Translations under genes and position numbers: made by a program | In this document: positions 21,554 through 34,382 of the stretch, one piece after another | Numbering within the stretch: position 1 is the first letter of the stretch | Layout: every line of letters starts with the position of its first letter | Assembly: GCA_963971225.1 (NCBI GenBank) | Contig: OZ020267.1 | Span: 100,855,536 to 100,919,535, forward strand | From: Melieria omissa | Taxonomy: Eukaryota > Arthropoda > Insecta > Diptera > Ulidiidae | Direction: 5' to 3' | Length of the DNA: 64,000 nucleotides | The notes under the pieces: model-generated | Database searches by the model: none | What the model was told of the DNA's origin: nothing | The model's input: only the letters and a program-made list of their open reading frames with translations

Positions 21554-24261
21554 TGGAACATGTTCACTTTTACTCTTCTAGCAGACTTGTGTAGATTGGA
21601 ATTGATTTTTTGTTTTGGCCATAGTTAAAACTTCTGTCAGAATTGAAACTGCATTGGACATTTCAGAGCTGAGTTTTCAGTTAATTGAATATGATGTCAC
21701 AATATGTAAAATTGTCTCTAGCAATAAAATTTACCTTAAGCTGTGCCATTCAACTCTTCCCCCTTATGCATCTGCGCCCATTGTGAATACCCCCAACTTG
21801 TGTGCAACATGCTACACACATGAAAACATTGTGAGCAGTTTACTTTAACATAGCGAATTCTTCCATACATCCCCCCACCTATTCCTCATCCTATTTGCTC
21901 TCACTTATCTGGCTGGTTGCCGGTTGTGCTGCACCATTGACAGAATGCATTGGTTGTATGTATTTCAAACGAAAGAATTTCCATTGCTACCACTGGCATC
22001 TTTTTGAAAGCCTATTGACATTTTCCATTTACTCGGCTGCCGGGCTGACTGATAGTTGATTGTCTGGTTAGCAATTTGCCGACAAAGCCGTCTGCCGTTC
22101 TGTGTGCCGCAGCAAAGTGCTGATTATGTGCGGTTTGGCGTGCTTTGAGTGCCGGAGTTGAGCGTTGCGGCGCTGCGGTGGATTGCTGGCGGTTCGAACA
22201 GTCGCCGCAGATCAAACGACAAATGATTGAAGTGCTCGTCAGTACAAAATGTTGTGGTATTCTATGTACATATTGGAAATAATTCTATGGCTTTGTTGAC
22301 TGTTTAAGCGTCAATTTGATGGGAATTAGTTAATTTTGTTTATTATACTAATTTGTTTTTTTTTTCTTTGTTAATTGAAGACTTTGTTGAAGAGTTGTTT
22401 GAGAGCTAAGGGTTTCAAATTGCTGAAGGTTAATGCTGAAATTGAAAAATATTATAACAGAATATTGATGAGATACGTTAATGCGCCCGTAAGTATGCTA
22501 AACTGGTTACTTGAAAATTGCAAATAAATCAGCTTTTTGACTCTACTGACATTAAATTAACAAAAAACAATTAATACAAAAATGAAAGAAGTCCATGCCA
22601 AGTGCTTTGAAACAAAAGTAGACCTCAAGCGATCTCAAAACTGTGTGTGGCCATATGAAATTACAAGGCAAAAGTTTAAACAACAAAAAAGTTTGACATT
22701 TTTGACAATTGAGCAGTTGAGAGTTTTTAAATTAATTTCAAACTGTGGCTCAGAAAACACAACAAAATCATAAATATTTACTTCTGCCGCTCAACAAATT
22801 GTAACAAAAAACTTTCCGTTTTCCAGACAGTAGACAACTTTTACTGCCGCCGGTAGATATGTATATATGTGTCCGTGTTTGTCATAACGGTAGCGGCAGT
22901 TAAAAAATTAAAATATTAAAAAACAAACAAAAACAAAAAAGCAGTTCGTAGTTACATGCCAAGACCGGAAGTTTATTATCAGCCACGGCGGCAGCAACAA
23001 CAACCAACAACAACAAATTAACAGCATCACCAACAGCAACGTTGACGTTCCAGTCTTCTATGCCCAAAGTGGCAATGCAACTAAAATAACAATAAACAAC
23101 AAATGACAACAAATACAACAAAAAACAAAAAAAATCAGAGCAGCACAGCACAGCACAGCGAAACGTGCAACGTACCAAAGCGGCATCGATGCCCGAACAC
23201 GCCGAGTTTATTGGACGCACGCTCGCACGTTGCGTTACGTTTTTCTTCTTTCTTTTACATAGTTTTTTATTTTATAATTTTTTCTATTTTTTATTCAACC
23301 CATGCCGCTGCAAAGGGCTGCTGCTGCTCAATCCGGAAGCGGGTCATTTTCAAAACATTGAAATTAAAGTTAATATTCGGGCATTTATGCAGCGCCACAA
23401 TGTGGGAAAGCACACACAGCGAGCAGTGCGGTGTGGCGGAAATGCAAAGCGGAAAGTGGGGAAAAGCGCGCGTGTGAGTGTTGCTAGTAAAATTCAGTTC
23501 ATCTTTGCTGCGTGCCGTGCGGCATCATGTGAAATGTAAACATTCGCTCAGCTTTGTTATTGTTATTATAATGTTGTATTTTTTGCCCACATTCATACTG
23601 TAATTTACCTTATTTGCATTTATTGTATGCAATGTGTTCTTCAATAAATAAATATTTAAGCATTATTGTAATTTTAAGCATAGAAAAAAATTTATGTAAA
23701 ACTGTTGAAATATTTTTCATTTTAATATTAAAACACAGATGTAAAAACATCGGGTCTAAAATCTCTCTAAAATGATCATAAAATTCCATAAATATTTATT
23801 CCAAAAAATATATATGAGACTTGTAATTATTTTAATTGCAAGAGACATGCAAAGCGCTTCGAGTTGTCTACAAGTTGGATATGAGAAGATGATGCACTTC
23901 CGCCCTGAAATTTTCACTGAAACTAGAAACGCCTAACAACATCACTTCCGTCATAAAGAAAGAAAGAAAGAGAGGGAAAGAAGGAGAGAAAGGAAAAATG
24001 TTGGGCTTTATACTAATTCGGTGACCATTTGGTAAAACATCCAAGTCGAGAAAGTTTAAGTTTCAAGCATGAAGAGTTTAAGTAAGATTAAGTAAATATG
24101 TTAAGTAAGTAAGTTTGATAAGAAAATTTCCGATCTGACAAGAAATCAAGACAGTTTTTTCTTTAAACCAACTTTTTGAAGCCTTCTTCTACCTCCACAC
24201 ACTTTTTGTAGCAATGGTCCCATCTCTTTTACATGTCCAAACAAAGTATTGGAAATGTTAA
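21554..24261. other. Intergenic; CAA/CAG-rich and GA-rich patches
   Basis: Holds a GC-richer patch at 22020-22210, (CAA)n-rich sequence at 22980-23150, and GAAA/GAGA-rich sequence at 23955-23995. The 124-codon overlapping frames at 23103-23539 and other short frames show no domain and overlap each other, so no gene is called. Confidence 0.4.
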
Positions 24262-24953
24262 TTCTGTTAATTTTACCCTGTGTCTCGATGTTACTTTTTG
24301 GTATTTCAATCATGAAACATTTTCCTTAGAAGTGTGCACACGACATTTTAAGTCGCCACGCCTCTTTGCTATAGTTCTAGAGCTAGTTTACTTTTGAACA
24401 GTTGTAGCTTAAAACGGGTTAAATAAATTTTGTATCAATATTTTTATTATTACAGAAAAAATATTTAATATTTATGGAAAAACTGAAAATGATCAATTTT
24501 TGATGTTATTTAACCATCATTTTGATGTTATTTAAGCCTCTTTGCTATAGTTCTAGAGCTAGTTTACTTTTGAACAGTTGTAGCTTAAAACGGGTTAAAT
24601 AAATTTTGTATCAATATTTTTATTATTACAGAAAAAATATTTAATATTTATGGAAAAACTGAAAATGATCAATTTTTGATGTTATTTAACCATCATTAAA
24701 GAAAAAGGGGTTTGATCAAGCGCACCCAATTCGTAGACTTCAATTAGAACACAAATTTTCCTAATATAGCTGCAAATGACTGGAAATTGTTTTGGGAATA
24801 ACAGTAAACTTTTTGTAATTTACTTTATATTCACTTCTAAAAATATTAATTGGTTGGTGCCTACTTAAATTAAACCCATAAACCAATCGTAGCTTTTGCT
24901 ATAAGATGACAAATAGGTGAAGTTGCTCTCAGGCAACTTTGGGGCCGGAAGGG
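24262..24953 (+). mobile_element. TTAA-type (piggyBac-like) non-autonomous element, copy 1
   Basis: The right end reads GGGGCCGGAAGGG then TTAA (24954-24957); the left end lies near TTAA at 24258-24261 before TTTTACCCTGTGTCTC. The complement of the copy at 44036-44549 aligns over about 500 bp, including TTGCTCTCAGGCAACTT, ACCCAATTCGTAGACTTCAATT and GAAGTGTGCACACGACATTT. It contains a 176-bp internal tandem duplication. No transposase frame. Confidence 0.75.
24360..24697. repeat. 176-bp tandem duplication, apparently perfect
   Basis: GCCTCTTTGCTATAGTTCTA.. at 24360-24535 is repeated at 24536-24697 with no difference I could see, after which the second copy is cut short. The related element at 44036 has a single copy, so the duplication is local and recent, or an assembly artefact. 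Confidence 0.9.
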
Positions 24954-24957
24954 TTAA

Positions 24958-25932
24958 ACACTTTACAGTGGAAAATTCTGTTGCAAAGTCTCTCTACACA
25001 GCGTCTAACTAATCTTAAGTTTGCTGAGGCGCTTTGACTTCAAAAACTCTGGAACTCCGGACTTAAAAAACTGGATAATTTCTCATCCACAAACTGGCGA
25101 AGATTCTCTTCAAGGGGAGTTTGTTTTGATGATTTTTTCTTCAATATTGATATCGGGTACTTGCCTAAATTTTCACAAAAATTTAGAGTAATCTTCAGAC
25201 TAACATTTTTTTGGCAGCAATTAGATTGTTGATAGAAAGTAATTTTCACTTTAAGCTAATTGAAACTGCAAAATTAGCTCAACTACTTCAGACTTAAAAC
25301 TCTCCAAAGTGGAGCCCATTACACTTTCTGCAATTACCCCAACTGTGACAAAACTTTCTAGAGTTGGCCCTTCGAGGGGCAATAGTGGGAGGGTCTCTCC
25401 CCCTTCATTGAAGTCAATGTGAGTTTTTGTCAAAGAAAACGTGAACCCTAGAGGGTCCCATTTCTCAAGCACTCAGGTTAGATAGTCCATTATGCTCAAA
25501 ACTCGTAAAGAGAAGGCTGATAGAGGACATTGAGGTGGAGTTATAGAGAGAAAGAAAGAAAGTAGTAGGGAAGAGATGGGGACTATGAGTCCTCGCACGA
25601 ATTTCCTTCATTCTTCAATGAATCTCCGGAGATCGCGCAGAGTAAATGAATGGACCTCCTCATAACATCAGAACCTAATACCTTCAAACTCCTAATATCA
25701 ATATAGCTAACATATGTATATATTGAATAGTTGACACTTTCACCATTATTTAAAATTAAGAAAAAATTAAGTTTCATTCAACTTAACTTTCTGGAAAGTT
25801 AAGTTAAATCAATTCGATTTAGCTTAACAATTAACAATTCGATTTTTAATTCATATCTCCTTTCTTCTTATCCAAGCTAATATTTTTCTCCCCCCGGTTA
25901 TACCAACTATTTTCTTTGAGTATCGTTCCGCT
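24958..25932. other. Intergenic, no gene seen
   Basis: Contains ordinary AT-rich sequence and repeated words around GAAAGTTAAGTTAA near 25790. The minus frames at 25040 and 25251 (69 and 73 codons) show no recognisable domain. Confidence 0.4.
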
Positions 25933-26068
25933 TAGCGGCGCACACAGGGGGTTTGGAGGAGTCAACCCCCCAATTCAAACATTGCTGTTGCAACTTATGG
26001 TTGCAAATGGAATTGAGCTGAAAAGTTGTACGTAAACTTCCCCAAATGAAATCCTGTGTGCGCCACTG
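25933..26068 (-). mobile_element. 136-bp hAT-like MITE with 8-bp target duplication
   Basis: Left end TAGCGGCGCACACAGG and, on the complement of the right end, CAGTGGCGCACACAGGATTT. The flanks GTTCCGCT (25925-25932) and ATTCCACT (26069-26076) agree at 6 of 8 bases. Interior words shared with the 17144 copy include AAAGTTGTACG (here inverted). Confidence 0.8.
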
Positions 26069-26076
26069 ATTCCACT

Positions 26077-27185
26077 ATAATCTGTGCGAATTTTATAAAT
26101 ATTTAATAGCAACGGCCACCAACCGTTGTGCCAAACCGCTTAGATTGAAACTGACGGAAGTTGCTCTAATATTTAACAGAGTTGCCATTGTGTGCAGCCC
26201 AACTGGTCAAATTATTGTATAGATTTTGTATTTGGTTTTTACATTCACACACACACATTTCTATATATGAAATCATTTACATTTTATATTTTTTGGCGCA
26301 AGCTACATGAAATATTTAGTTTGTTTGATATGTTGAATTTTATTTCTCACATATTTTATTAATTTTTTTGTTTTTTTTTGGTAACAGATTTTATGTGCCA
26401 TTGTGCGCGGCGAAAAATCGAAAGTGTGCATTGTTGATGAATAGTTGCTGACAAATATATGTGTGACTTTTTACCCAACTTCCATTTGTTTTACTTGCTA
26501 TTTTGATGTGCATGTCTGACTGTTGTGATTGTATAAGTTTTTGAAAAAAATAAAAACCACTCAAACTTACAAAATCTCTCATCAACAATATTCTTCTTCT
26601 TCGTCGCTGTTAATTTGGCAGAAGGTTGACGACATTAATTTTTTAGGCCGCACTGCCGTTGACAATTTTTAATGAGCCGCATTCACAATGTTTGCGATTA
26701 TTAATGTTGCCTGTGTTTTCGTTTGTCGTTATGCAGCTAACGGTAAAACATGGCTGAGAGGCGGATTTTGTGTCTTGAAATTGTTTGTGTATTGTTTTTC
26801 GTTGTTGTCAATTTCGTGAGATTTTTTCAATGAAGCACATTTTTTGGAAACAATGTGTCAGATAAAAGTTCATACAGGAAGGTTTTGCTAACAAATAATT
26901 GCGACAGCGTGAGCAAATCTGTGACGAGAGTTGTTAGTTTTTGTCATAATAAATTTAGTGATTTTTTCTGAATACAAAAAGAAGTAATGAATAGTTAACA
27001 ATTTGTTTTTAATGTTTAATTTTTAAATATAAAAAAAAAATTATCAATATTTTTTTTTGTAAATTAAATGAAATTGAAACTGTAAAAGTGATTTATAAGT
27101 ATTTGGTTAAAGTTACCATTTACTATATATGTATGTACTATATGCTTCCTATTCTGCAAACACCTATGTATGTGTTATACATAGT
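26077..27185. other. Intergenic, AT-rich, nothing recognised
   Basis: Long A/T runs, short CA repeats near 26246 and ordinary intergenic sequence. No coding signal. Confidence 0.45.
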
Positions 27186-27290
27186 TTCACACACAGGATT
27201 TCATTTGGAGGGACGGGGGGTTTGCGTACAACTTTTAAGCCACTCAAAACCATATTTTTTACTAGCAATTTTTGCGTTTAGGGGGTTTGG
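27186..27290 (+). mobile_element. Fragment of the CAGTGGCG hAT-like MITE family
   Basis: TTCACACACAGGATTTCATT, TGGAGGGACGGGGGGTTTGC and GTACAACTTTTAAG parallel the 17144 and 25933 copies. The right terminus is lost where LINE sequence starts. Confidence 0.65.
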
Positions 27291-27940
27291 ACGAGTTTCC
27301 GGAGCACTTCTCCATCGCCGTAAAGTTCTGCAATGTTGGCTTACCCAGCATTTTCCATCTCTTTTTTGATAGAGCTGGATAGTCCCAGAGAAAGTGATGG
27401 ACGATTTCCTTCTCTCGAAGGGGACTCCCATTTTTCCGCATGGCCGGCCGCGATAGTACAGCGGGTAGCGCGCTGGCTTCTCATACTGCGGCCCCAGGTT
27501 CGATTCCTAGCTCGGACTGGGAAAACGCTCATCTACTTCTATCGCTGTCCACATGAATCAGATGAGAATTACAAGAATCGCACAAGTGTGCTCTTGGCAG
27601 GTAATGGCAAAATCTCCAAGTGTGAAAGAAAAAACTGCCAATCGCTATTCGGATTCGGCGTTAAACTGTGGGTCCCCTCCCCTCCCTTTCCCCATCCGTT
27701 TGAAATGTGTGTTGTATCACATGTTGGAAAGAGCAGTGTTGCATACACATTTCAAAACGGATGAAATATGAGATATATCTCTCATTTTCCTTTCCTATCC
27801 CTCATGGGTATAGTACAATGGTCTGCAATGGACTGAGTGCTATGAAAGGCTTGTAGCCTTCCTGCCCACCCTCACATCACATCACATCACATGGTCTCCA
27901 ATGCGCAGTCAGTCTTACCACATCCCGGCGGTCTTTGAGG
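27291..27940 (-). pseudogene. RNase H-type LINE 3' coding fragment, split by a SINE
   Basis: On the complement of 27437-27291 the frame reads KEIVHHFLWDYPALSKKRWK, then MLGKPTLQNFTAMEKC, the LINE C-terminal zinc knuckle and following helix. On the complement of about 27940-27895 it reads RRDVVRLTAHWRP, the segment that normally precedes the knuckle. The SINE at 27444-27889 sits between them. Frameshifts are present (ESPSREGN against GVPFERRK frames). Confidence 0.7.
27444..27889 (+). mobile_element. tRNA-derived SINE, full length, tail A with (ATCAC)n
   Basis: Head GCCGCGATAGTACAGCGGGT, GCGCGCTGGCTTCTCATACT, B box GGTTCGATTCC. The body runs through ATCGCACAAGTGTGCTCTTG and GGATTCGGCGTTAAACTGTG. 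The tail is GGGTATAGTACAATGG, GGACTGAGTGCTATG, then CACCCTCACATCACATCACA. Flanking CATGG at 27439-27443 and 27890-27894 is a short target duplication. The CTCATA in the anticodon loop position and GCGCG D-arm resemble tRNA-Met. Confidence 0.9.
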
Positions 27941-30283
27941 TCTTTGGTCGTCTTTTCTTATTCTTCTTAATTCAACGAAAAAATTAATTTACAAATAAAA
28001 ATAATTGTTTTTCAAATTTTGTGCATAATTTCAATGAAATTCAATAACTTGTAAACACATAATAAACGCCACAACTTGAAACGTTAAATGTTTTTAAACT
28101 GCAAACAAAATTTCCATATGCAAATTGCATTGCCTTCAAAATCGACAAATGAATGAAAACATTTTGCCAATATACGCCGACAGTGAATTCGTGTATGAAT
28201 AAAATTGTTATTAAAATATGCACTGTCCACACGCATGGAAACGTGTCATGGCGCATGACCACATTGTGCCCGGTCGACAGCGCCCACTGGCCAAATTGCT
28301 CAACTGGAATGAACAGCGCGCAGCCAAAAGCCAACAGCTGCCAGTGGCCAATTGTGTTGTGGGTGAATTAAGGAAAATAATCGGCCGATTGGTAACAAAT
28401 TAACACAAATGTAATTAACGAAAAATCGAAGCGAAAAATATAATTTCATTGAAACAGCTTTACAACAACAAGAAACGCGTTGCATTGCGTTGCAGCAACG
28501 CCAACAACTCGATGCAGCAATGTGTGTTGGACTTTTTGAACGAAACGAAAAATTATAATAATACGCTATAAAATTGACTTGACAACAACAACAACCACTA
28601 TATAACAATTAAGAAATAGTGCAGCAGAAGCCATGAAAAAGCAACAATAACATTGTAATTTTTTTTCAGCCGTCAGCGACAGTGACAGCAGCGGCGACGG
28701 CGGCGGCTACGCGTCGCAACGGTGTCCACTTAATTGAAACTGCGGCCGCCTAGTGGCACGTCAGATTTTGTTGTTGTTGTTGTTAATTTCTTCGCCCCCA
28801 CCCCATGCGGCTTTATGGTTATTGTTGTGATCATTTTGAAAAAAAAATTATCTGAGTGTGTGTGTGTATGTGTATGCGTGAACAAGTTAAGCTGCGATTT
28901 TTGCGTGTCCATTGTTGCTGTCTGCTTCCCTCGTTCGCTGGCTGTCTGTCTGTCTGGCTGGTTGGCTTTGTATTGCCATTATTGTTGTTCTTGTACAATT
29001 TCGTTGGTATTTTTTAATTCGTGCACAGCGCCAGAATATAGTAATTTTTCGTTTAATTAAGAATTTTGATAGCTGTGCGCGCTCGTTGAGCGTCGCAATG
29101 TGTGAAGAGTGTAAAGAAATCAGACGTAGAAATCAATCACCTTGACCTTCGTACAGATTGCGTAAAAATTATGGCTTAATTGAACGACCCAAGTGTTGTT
29201 GCATTTAACGTTGGGATTTGGAAACCTTAGTGCAGCAGTTGGATTGGTCTCTTTTATGGTTCATTAGCGTTGTGCAGCAGCGAAAATGTGAGATTAAACG
29301 CACCAATGAGGGTTCAGTGAAGAATTTTGATTTATTAAGGAGGATTTTCCGCTTAATGATGAAACCGTAAAACGGAAAAAAGCTTCTGGGTATTTAGTAA
29401 AGGAAATCAAAAATTCATTGAGTGTAAATAAGAACAAAGTCTTTGGCTATTTTCAAGTTAGAATGAAGAAGTAATTCAGTTGGTTTTGGCCAAATTATTC
29501 GTATCCTGCATCTCGTTGAATCTGACTCGATGCGTATTTGTTAAATGTTTAATATAAAATTTACTATACAACTAAATTTACAATAAACTATACAACTTCT
29601 GAAGCACTAAAATCAATTACACATAATAAATGCGAATGGTCAACTAATTGTTAGTAAATATCAATTTCCTGTTGATAAACTTAATGTCGCGCATCCTGCG
29701 GAAGTTGCAACATCGCTGCGCCGACAGATGCTAAAACCGCTTCAAAACGTCTTACTAAGTTACTGTACAAAAAAATATAGCCCACATATCTCGAAACTGC
29801 ATTGACAAGTGCACGTAAAACAACAGCAACGACCATCAAAGCAGACAGACCGCATTGCAGCAAATTACAGTCAAAGCAGACGCCACAAGCGTGTCGAACG
29901 TGGGTTCGATCGATTTGCACGCTTTTGGTATTAATTTCGTTTTCAATATTTTACTGCGCACAACTTTAAAGCAATTTTAAAGCATCTATGGGCAAAAGGT
30001 GAAAAGCGATTTGAAGTGCTCATATTTTTTGTTTACTTACAAGTGGGTTTCATTGATTATATTTTACCTTTTATGCGTTCATTCATAAAAAAAAGAGGGC
30101 AAACCCACTCATTGTCGCAGCAACCACGCGTCAATAGTGCAACTCTAGCAACAATCACAACAACAACATGCAACACAACTTCACTGACAACAACATGACA
30201 TCATAGGCTTTACTAATGGCAAACCGTCAGTTGTTATTGTTGTGGGATTTATTGTTGTGTGGGATTTTCTATACCCTACAGTA
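27941..30283. other. Intergenic; GT and CAA/TTG repeats, no gene called
   Basis: Includes CAA-rich sequence near 28580, a GC-rich patch (CAGCAGCGGCGACGGCGGCG) at 28687-28712 after a TTTTTTCAG, a GT tract at 28855-28878, and CTGTCTGTCTGGCTGG near 28943. Many overlapping frames on both strands have no recognisable domain. Confidence 0.4.
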
Positions 30284-32560
30284 AAGCGACTGGGCACATT
30301 GATTTTGTTATGAGGCTTAATAAATCAACACATTGTCAAATCAACACCCCGTCAGATTGTTATAAAAAATACTTGTCAAATTTTTTCGCATTTGAAGTGA
30401 ATTTATTTTAATTCAAATTATTTTTAATTCACGATATTTGAAGTCAATAGAAAAACTAGTCTTAAATCATGTTTCGTTCCATGTCAGCATGTGAAGCATT
30501 TAGAACACTTTCACCAAATACGAAATTTAAAAAAACCGATTCAGTAAATTATGCCTTTTCACACAAACTTTATACCTATCGTTGACCCGGCAGATTCAGA
30601 TTTTTGAAAAATTTTTATTTTTTTTTTATGGAATTATTCATTTACTTGTTTACTATTTTTTTTTATTTTTACTTTACTTATTACTTACTTTACTTTTACT
30701 TGATTAGTTTTTTATGCAAAAATACTTGCCAAATATTTTCCCATTTACAGCCCTATTCTGGCAACCGAAACAATAGTCACCTCGGTAACAATTGAATACT
30801 TGGTAACAATTGTCACTTTTTGGTATTCTGGAGCAAATTCAAAAGCTCAAAAGGTGACAATTGTTTCGAAATTTGTTACCTCCGTAGGAGCAGGTGACAA
30901 GCATACAAAAATTATAAAATTCAAATTTCGTATTCAAATGCGCCTTGAGAAACTGAAAAAAAATGCTTCAGCTGCTCCTGCGTCGCGACGTGTCGTGCGC
31001 TTAAACTTAGGAACTCTAGAAACTAAAAGAATACATACATACATTGTGAAGAAACTCCAAAAAAAAAGACTTGCTTCGCCAGATTTTCTGCATTTGCCTT
31101 TTTTTGTTTGTTTATTTTTTTACAGTTTGACAGAAAAAATACAAAAAACAGCTGTTTTGATAGAAAAAAAGCTTTCACCTCGAGTGGTGAATTGTTTGAA
31201 CTTTCTTCTTGTCACCATTTTTCCAGAATACGAAAACAATCAAATTCAATTCAATTGTTAGGGGGGGTAACAATTGTTACGGTAGTGCCAGAATAGGGCT
31301 GTTAAAGTGAATTTATTTTAAGTAAAATTGTTTTTGTTTCACCAACCAAGTTTGAAGTTTTCTACATACAAACTTTTAACCCTTTGTTTGCCCATTTTTA
31401 TTTTCGAAAAAATTAAAAACACGTACCGGTTTATTTATCATTTCAAACACTTTAACCAATTTTGAAATAAAATAATGCATTAAAATAATGTTTCTCCATA
31501 AAAACTTTTAACCTATCGGTGACCCGTCAGATTCTGAATTAAAAAAAAATTAAAACAGGTGTCTAATTATTTCTTTTTTTTAAGTGCTTTCACCATATTT
31601 GAAGTCAATAGGCCCATTAAATCATTTTACCCCATACAAACTCAACTCTTAACCCATTGTTGCCCCACTTTAAACCCACTTTAAAACACTTGTCGGTTTA
31701 TTTCTTATTTGAAGTGCCTAAATCAAGTTAAAAGTAAAAAAAAACCTATTCAATCATGATTCGCCATACAAACTTTTAACCCCTCATTGTCCCGTCAGAT
31801 TCCGATTTAAAAAAAATTAAAAACCCGTGTCTAATTTAGTCTCATTTGAAGTGCTTTTACCATATTTGGAGTCAATACTTAAATCGATTAGGAAATGTAT
31901 ACTCGTACATACTCTTAACCCACTGCTGAGCCCATCAGAATCAAATCAAATTAAAAACACGTATCGAATTATTTCAATTTCCAATTGCTTTCACCAAATT
32001 GTAAGTCAAAAGACCGATTAAATCAAGTTTCTCCATACAAACTTTTAACCCATCGCTGACCCGTCAGATTCTTGTTAAAAAAATCAAAAATTAAAAACAT
32101 TTGCCGCGTTAAATTTTGATTTTCAAAATATTGAAATACATACAATTTTGATTTACAATATTTGTACCAAGTTTAAAGTCAAAAAGCCAAAAAATTTTGT
32201 TTCTCCATTCAAACTTTTAACCCTTTGTTTACCCCTTTAAGTTTTGATTTAAAAAGGAAAGTAGAAACACCTGTCGAATTATTTTAAATTTCAAATCTTT
32301 TCACCAACTTTAAAGTCAATAGGCCCTTTTAATTATGTTTTTCTTCGTAGTCTTTCCGTATACGAACCTTAACCCATTTTGGGCATCGTTAAATTTCGAT
32401 TTTCAAAAAATTGAAATACATATATTTTTGATCTGGAGTGTTTTCACCAAGTTTGAAATCAATATGTCCATTAAATTACGTGACTTCAAACAAAACCTTA
32501 ACTCATGTTTCGCCCTTTAAGGCCCCAAATTAAAAAAATGCTATCCTGGCGAAAGTTGAA
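30284..32560. repeat. ~135-bp tandem array, split by a MITE
   Basis: The core CAAACTTTTAACCCATCGCT, GACCCGTCAGATTC recurs near 31378, 31512, 31650, 31780, 31917, 32047, 32218, 32370 and 32508, mostly 130-138 bp apart with two longer units. Related, more diverged units lie at 30340-30600. Common filler words are TTTCACCAAGTTTGAAGTCA and ATTAAAAACACGT. A 554-bp insertion separates the two parts. Confidence 0.85.
30748..31301. mobile_element. 554-bp MITE with ends CAGCCCTATTCTGGCA, TTA duplication
   Basis: Left end CAGCCCTATTCTGGCAACCG and complement of right end CAGCCCTATTCTGGCACTAC. Flanks are TTA on both sides, and removing the insert with one TTA restores a CATTTAAAGTGAATTT close to CATTTGAAGTGAATTT at 30391. 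A 3-bp TTA duplication suits the PIF/Harbinger group. The word GGTAACAATTG (or GGTGACAATTG) recurs several times near both ends. The 153-codon plus frame inside has no domain I recognise. Confidence 0.8.
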
Positions 32561-32584
32561 ATTTTATGTTTGCAGCTTTAGCGA

Positions 32585-32728
32585 TTTGGGCTGGGCGATG
32601 ATGAAACAGGCAGTCAATTAGTCAGTCAATCAGTCGATCAGTTAGTCAGTCAATTTGTTGGTCAGTCAGACCATTAGTCAGTCAATCAATCAGTCAGGCG
32701 ATTTATCAGTCAGTCAATCCGAACAAGC
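32585..32728. repeat. CAGT/CAAT tetranucleotide-rich tract
   Basis: Imperfect repeats of GTCAGTCAATCAGTCAGTCA type over about 140 bp. Confidence 0.9.
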
Positions 32729-34382
32729 AATTACATTTATGCAGATGAAAATAATTAATTGATGCATCACTTTAGTGCTGGATTTAAGTTTTAAAGTCGC
32801 TCAAGACCGACTGTAAGAATCCAGCTTGTGCCACTTTATGTTATTTTTTTTAGTTTTTATGCGAATCGGTGCAAGGCGCGTGTGTTGGCTGTGATTTTGG
32901 CGTGTTGTTGCAAGCTAATTGGGTTGTTGTTGTTAAGCTATTATGGCAGTTGCATCTTCAAAACACTACATTTTTTTTGGTAGCTTTGGGATTGTCGCTA
33001 AGTCCCAAGTCAGCAGAGAATCATCTGTAGATTTGAGTAGTTTTCGTTGCATTTATATGAAGATTAGAATAAAATTTAAATTTGTTAATATGAAGATTTT
33101 CTTTCGCTTTAACCCTTTCAGAACCGATGGGAGATGTATATGTGCTTTATGAACTTTTTGCTGTGCGAGGTCTTTGTGACGTTATTTGAAATATGATTAA
33201 CACACGCAAGAGGTGTTTTAGAAGTTCAAATCTGCCCAAAATATCTGTTTACAGTGCAAACACTTATAATTTCAAATGGTAACTGGGCTCAAAAGTTGAG
33301 ACCTAAACCTTTCGAAATGAAATCAGTTGTGCGCCATTTTGAGATATAAACACAAATACAGTCTACATCTCATATTTAGTTGTTAAAGCAATTCCTACTA
33401 CCAATCAGTATGATTAGATCCAATATGATAATTAACGCCAACAAATGTCAACCAAATGCGGCGCCTGTGTTGCCATCTGGACGTATCGGCCGCACGTGCT
33501 ATCGTCCATGGTTCGGCATTGCAGTGATTTTTCATGCTTGTAAATGTTGTTTGTTGTTTGAATTAGTTGCTTTTCCATAAGACCTTTTTTGTTGTTTTGT
33601 TGCCTATATAAAATTTGTTATGAACACTTTCGGTGAACTTTTCTGCGCTGTGCCACACATTAATGGCACGGCGCCCACTTAACTCAAAATCAATAAAAAT
33701 CGCCTACTGTACGCCAGTGTGACCATTAAATTTGCATTTTAGAAGTGCGTGGTGACAATGTGTGGGTCGGTGCGCGCACGGATGCTGCGGTGCGGGCGTT
33801 TTGCGTGGTTTGGTGCGGTTTCTGGGGCACCTGTGCGCTCATTCATTCATGCATTCATTCACAAAAGACTGATTTGGTTTATTTGAAAATGTACTTAAAA
33901 TATGCAAATTATGCAGCGTGGTAGCGTAAAAAAATAAATAAATTTTTATTAGCCCACACGAATCGAACGACAGGGCCCACGTGCCTGATTGCGGTGAATT
34001 TGATAAAAATTTTGCTGTGAATTAAGTGTTGTGGGTGTTGGTAGAAAGTATTTTGATTGTTAGAAATTCAGTTTAGTTAAAAAGACTTTCTCTTACTGAA
34101 GCAGTGCTGCTTAACTGCTTCACTAAGTATTTGACACAATCTATGCTTTGCAGCACACATCAATTGACAGCTGAGAAATTCCAGCGATTTCGCTTGGCGT
34201 CTAATGTCAAAGGCCAGAAATGACAGTAAGCCATTCCCAGCCTCTAACTTGTGCCTTTTTGATGAAGCCCTGTGAAAAACGCTGTCGCTATAGCGTCGTC
34301 ATTATTCAAACTTAAAATGAAAATTTTCCTACTAGTGGTATTCACAATGCGCGGCATTCGTTTGCTCGAAGGAATTAAACAA
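32729..34382. other. Intergenic with two MITE remnants
   Basis: At 33109 TTAACCCTTTCAGAACCG resembles the left end of the TTAA element at 54192; no matching right end was found. At about 33265-33338 the complement (ATGGCGCACAACTGATTTCA, TTTCG.. AACTTTTGAG) is a remnant of the CAGTGGCG hAT-like family. The rest shows no coding signal. Confidence 0.45.

Noticed and set aside
28670..28737. Possible short terminal exon after TTTTTTCAG (VSDSDSSGDGGGYASQRC..)
   Set aside because: Only 22 codons of GGC/GAC repeats, no partner exon found and no family match; more likely simple repeat in a GC-rich patch.
30800..31261. 153-codon frame inside the TTA-flanked MITE
   Set aside because: No transposase or MADF-like motif; codon content follows the MITE's repeated GGTAACAATTG words and A/T runs.
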